Below, one piece after another: positions 60,329 to 64,000 of a stretch of DNA of 64,000 nucleotides. The stretch is from Lytechinus variegatus (Eukaryota; Echinodermata; Echinoidea; Temnopleuroida; Toxopneustidae): positions 15,003,736 to 15,067,735 of the forward strand of contig NC_054741.1 of NCBI RefSeq assembly GCF_018143015.1. Reading direction: 5' to 3'. The stretch's first letter is position 1. Each line of letters starts with the position of its first letter. Both the position numbers and the translations under genes were made by a program. The notes beneath the pieces were generated by a model. The model saw only the letters and a list, made by a program, of their open reading frames with translations, was not told where the DNA came from and did not search any database.

Positions 60329-63300
60329 GTATGTGCATAGCCTAGAGGGAGGAACTAAGTACAAGAAATTATGATAATAATATTGATATCCTCCTTCCAT
60401 TGCCGTATCTGGAAAAAATGTAATTCGTTGCCAAAAAAATCATAAAAACGCAAATAATTTTTTTTAAGGCAAAGGTCACCGACATTTCCGAAACCAACAG
60501 TACAAACGATTTCTGATAAGCGAAAAAAAAAATCATCCTAATTTTCTTGGGGGTAGCACACTGCCCCCTGTTTCCCCCGAGTACGCTAGTTGCTCCTTAT
60601 TTGAAGATAAGCACTGGTTTCTGATTCATTTTTTTACAAATACAAATGAACTTATTTTTTCATATAATATACTCATAGTTCAAATCAAATATGACCAGAT
60701 TATATTCTGGTGTGTGGCTTTCAATGAACCAACTTTGATATATTTCAGGGTACATATTAATTCAGTAAACTTCAGTAACCATTGTTTATTGTGTTTTCGA
60801 CTTATTAGATCTTTCACCCATTCCTCTTTTGTGATAACCAAAGAATCGTTTGACGGATCCACTTCAAACATGGTCCAAGTATGAATATATGAGTCAAAAC
60901 GCTCTGAATAATTGTGGGGTATCAAGACCAAAGATTACGGAAGCTATTACAAACACGATGATATATGGTTCTCGCAATAAATCGAAAAAAATACTAAGAG
61001 GTTTCAACTTCAAACTTGGCTTATTTATGCAAACGGGGAAGGAAAGGATCTGATCAGACCTAGAAGCTGAGTGTGAATATAATTTTGGCCTTGCAATTGC
61101 GGAGGCATAAAATTCGACTATATGTAATCGAGAACTCATTAACTGTACTGAATGTGGAGGGCCATATGCAAATCGCATTTAACAAAAATGTTGACTTTAT
61201 CATATATTACTTTCGTTGCAGACACGGACAGTCCCAGGGTACATGTTCCAAGAACCAAGGCAACTTCAGACCTCTTAGTTCTAGACTCCTAATGGAAATT
61301 CTCGAAAAAGACCCTTCGGAGGCTGCTACTGAGCTCGGGTCCCTTAAAGGAAACCTTCAAGCTGATCTGAATGACGACTCGATAGATGAAATACGACAGC
61401 ACCACTTTTGGAAGGCTCTAGCATTCATTTGTGGAGCTCTAGGTGCGGATCAAACAGTGACAATGCTCCTCACAATGACACTGGACTCGAAGCTATGTCG
61501 TCAACATTTACTCACATTTATGACAAGGCTAAGGCGTCATGGAGATCAAATCGATGAAAGACGATCGACCATGTTGAAGAATGTTTTCACTGTCTTTTTT
61601 TCAGCGATGCAAAGTTTGCCGAGCCGTGCGTCTGATATCAAAGTCGCTGTCACACTAATTTCCGACGCTGTATCAGAAATGGATGAAGATGAAAGACGGA
61701 ATGAGCTTATGAAGTCAATAAAGATGTTGAGCAGTCACATTGAGGATATTGAAAAGGAGAGAGAGAAAAAGCGACAGATTGACCGAATTTCAAAGAATCC
61801 ACCCCCTGACGATTTTCGCCAGCAAAACATTCTTCCTACCGTCAAGGAATTGCAACCTGGATATCAACCATTTCTTCGTCCTCATCTGACAAGAGGAGTG
61901 TATGCCGATGTAGACCACTACCTGGACGTTCAATTCAGACTCCTAAAGGAAGACTTCATTTACCCTCTCCGCAATGGGATATCTGAGTACCTAACTTTCA
62001 AGAAAGCTAATCCTGATAGGAGGGCCAAACTTCAGGATGTGCGCATCTATGAGGAAGCTCGGTTTGATAAATCCGTCCGCGACTTCTCGGGAATATCCCA
62101 CTACATGGCTTTCAAGAAGTTGCCCAGAGTCCGATGGAACTCGACAAAGCGGCTCATGTACGGATCACTGCTTATCCTCTCAACAGATGATTTCAAGTCG
62201 TACATTTTCGCTACAGTCGCCAAAAGGGATGTTGACGATTTAGAAAAGGGACTGGTAGCCGTTACATTGGTCGACCGAGAAGATGCATCTTGTCTACAAA
62301 AAAAGACATTTGTAATGGCAGAATCATCTGTCTTTTTTGGAGCCTATCTTCCAGTTCTCCTAGGACTCCAGCGTATGTCCGGACATTGCTTGCCATTTTC
62401 AAGATATACTTTGAGTATGTTAAGGGATATAAAGCCACCTGACTACATGAAAGAATGTATAACTACTGAAGACGGCGAAATGATCCGAGAGCAAAGTTGC
62501 ATCGATATCTCGCCATTGCTTAAACGGGGACAACAGTGTTGTCCATTAGTTAACGTGCTTTGTGATGATGCTTGGCCCGATTTGGACGCCGTAGAGCTCG
62601 ATCATTCACAATACGAAGCAGCAAAGGCGGCTCTCACTAAAGAACTGTCTATCATACAGGGTCCTCCAGGTACTGGCAAGACCTACATTGGTCTTAAGAT
62701 TGTGGAAACCCTTCTACGTAACAGAAACATCTGGTCAAGTGACGAAGGCATTGGCCAAATCTTGCTCGTTTGCTACACAAATCATGCTCTCGACCAATTT
62801 CTGGAAGGGATCTTAAAATTCCATCGGAATGGCATCGTGAGAGTTGGGAGTAGAAGCAAGAGTGAGCTGTTACGAGCCTTTAATCTGAGTCATTTGGTTG
62901 GTCGGAGAGGACGGAATGGTGAAGGGTACGTTCAACGAAGGGTTCGCCATGTAAAGAAAGAAGTTGACGCTGCAAAGAGACGAGTGGAGAGAACGCAAGC
63001 TAGGATAGAGGGTGCAAGACATGGGATAATCAACGAGTACGAACTACGTCATTTCATGTCATGGAAGCTTTACTATAGCCTCCTGCGGCTTTCTCATATG
63101 AAACATTCAAACTCCTGGATGGTAGAGTGGCTACTATGTGAATGTCACAACGATAGGGATTGGAACCCACATGGGCAGAGTGATAAACGCCAGGAGGAGG
63201 AGGAAGAAGAAGAAAAGATCCCAATTCACGATCCTGCTGAAGATAAAACCACAGTCGATGTAGAATATGAGCGCAGTGCCATCGAGTCTGAAAGAATGAT

Positions 63301-64000
63301 TGATGTCGAATATGACGAAGAGGACTCTGGCGGCGAGGAAGAGTATCCATTTCTCGGCTTTGACTTGCATCTTTTGGACAAGCCAGATCAACGTATTTTA
63401 AAGAGGTTCATCCAAAAGAAACTCTCGGGTAAAGACGTTCTCGACCCACGAATCGTTCTATCGATTAAGGATGTTTGGACCATGCATCCAAATGACCGAT
63501 GGGCACTGTATCATGTGTGGATGAAAAGCTATCTAGAAATGTTGAACGGAAAGTTACCATCTTATGAACTCAAATTCAAGCAACTTTGTGGACAGCTCGA
63601 TGAGGCAAAAGATGTAGAAAAATACCATGTTCTTCGAGAGGCGACTATAATTGGCATGACTACAACTGGAGCAGCTAATCATCAACAGGTTCTACAGAGA
63701 GTCAGACCAAAGATCGTAGTTGTAGAGGAAGCTGCTGAGGTGCTTGAGGCACACATTGTCACAGCATTGAATGCGTCATGTCAACAACTCATTCTTATTG
63801 GAGATCATCAGCAACTTCGACCAAAACCGAATGTGTATCTATTAGCTAAGAAGTATCACCTGGACGTATCATTGTTTGAAAGACTTATCAACAATGAATT
63901 CCCCTACTCTCAGCTTGAGCTCCAACATCGCATGCGTGTTGAGCTATCTGATCTAATGAAAAGGCACTTCTATGACAATCTTCACGACCATGAAAGTGTG
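59487..64000 (+). CDS. ZNFX1: ZNFX1-like helicase/zinc-finger protein, gene 2 (3'-truncated by window)
   Basis: Exons 59487-60328 and 61222-64000 join in the same phase as gene 1 (AG|A) and stay open to the last base, giving 1207 residues so far; the zinc fingers and C-terminus lie outside the window. I read exon 2 by hand codon by codon from 61223 to about 63070 and found no stop or frameshift; beyond that the sequence follows gene 1 almost exactly, with two in-frame 6-base deletions in the acidic insert. GPPGTGKT is at residues 761-768, and VEEAAE, GDHQQLRP and QHRMR are all kept. The gene therefore looks intact and potentially functional rather than a pseudogene. It lies head-to-tail with gene 1. 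Confidence 0.9.
60329..61221 (+). other. Intron 1 of ZNFX1-like gene 2, with an insertion of about 310 bases
   Basis: 893 bases against 574 in gene 1. Flanking intron sequence aligns with gene 1; the extra block lies at roughly 60700-61010, between sequence matching gene 1 near 14275 and near 14288. The block contains an 83-codon minus-strand ORF (60680-60931) that I do not recognise. No inverted repeat, poly-A or target duplication is evident, so it may be a fragment of an unknown element, or sequence lost from gene 1. Confidence 0.6.
61222..64000 (+). CDS. ZNFX1: ZNFX1-like gene 2, exon 2 (partial): helical region and helicase core
   Basis: Acceptor TTTCGTTGCAG|A, identical to gene 1. 926 complete codons follow to the window edge, ending within the helicase shortly after QHRMR. 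Alignment with gene 1 needs no indel before the acidic insert. Similarity is uneven: 61640-62215 and 63050-64000 are nearly identical to gene 1, whereas 61222-61600, about 62225-62620 and about 62750-62910 carry many changes, a large share of them amino-acid altering. The block just before the P-loop is the most divergent. Confidence 0.9.

Noticed and set aside
60680..60931. 83-codon minus-strand ORF in gene 2 intron as a gene
   Set aside because: Only in the inserted block, no recognisable domain; recorded as part of the intron instead.

Overview
This window is eukaryotic, AT-rich and intron-containing. It looks like the genome of a marine deuterostome invertebrate, most likely a sea urchin. 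That assignment rests on repeat style: dispersed GCGAGCGCGAAGCGCGAGC arrays, poly-G runs beside GGATCC-containing terminal repeats, many large fold-back elements, CR1/L2-like LINEs and a tyrosine-recombinase element. No species-specific marker is visible. No rRNA, CRISPR array, operon or other prokaryotic feature was found.

The only convincing host genes are two ZNFX1-like genes (SF1 helicase plus NFX1-type zinc fingers), both on the + strand, about 46 kb apart start to start. Gene 1 (13425-21416) is complete. Four coding exons (13425-13927, 14502-19205, 20036-20144, 20517-21416) join in frame through GT-AG introns to give about 2071 residues. Gene 2 (59487 to beyond 64000) has exon 1 (59487-60328) and an open exon 2 (61222 onward) cut by the window end just after the helicase QHRMR motif. 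Gene 2 carries an in-frame 345-bp tandem duplication in its Arg-rich exon 1. Its exon 2 is a patchwork of nearly identical and clearly diverged blocks relative to gene 1, which suggests gene conversion. ZNFX1 proteins act in RNA-based defence: double-stranded-RNA sensing in mammals and small-RNA inheritance in nematodes. The pair is therefore best read as a small local expansion of an antiviral or RNA-surveillance gene.

The rest is mobile and repetitive DNA. 1-13.4 kb: tandem repeats, GCGAGCGCG-containing elements with hAT-like ends, several palindromic MITE-like elements, a decayed CR1/L2-type LINE (6615-8405), a TA microsatellite and a 160-190-bp minisatellite array ending in hairpins. 21.4-30.7 kb: mostly featureless AT-rich DNA with small fold-backs. 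30.7-35.1 kb: a hAT-like element carrying a GCGAGCGCG array, then a nested set with a Tc1/mariner-like element (TA target duplication) holding a fold-back element that holds a hAT-like element (8-bp target duplication). 34.9-44.8 kb: a 3203-bp tandem duplication. A 3522-bp terminal-inverted-repeat element with an internal satellite sits in only the first copy, and the second copy preserves the empty site. Each unit also carries a tRNA-like sequence inside an inverted-repeat element. 45.2-46.0 kb: a decayed tyrosine recombinase on the minus strand. 47.2-48.6 kb: an L1-type LINE 3' end with poly-A tail. 51.2-53.7 kb: a 2.46-kb imperfect palindrome. 53.7-57.3 kb: LINE scraps and MITEs. 58.2-59.1 kb: a GACGAAATGG minisatellite just upstream of gene 2.

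Exon boundaries and reading frames were worked out by hand from splice consensus and phase. Transposon boundaries rest on visible inverted repeats and target-site duplications. Superfamily names are inferences unless a diagnostic hallmark is stated.
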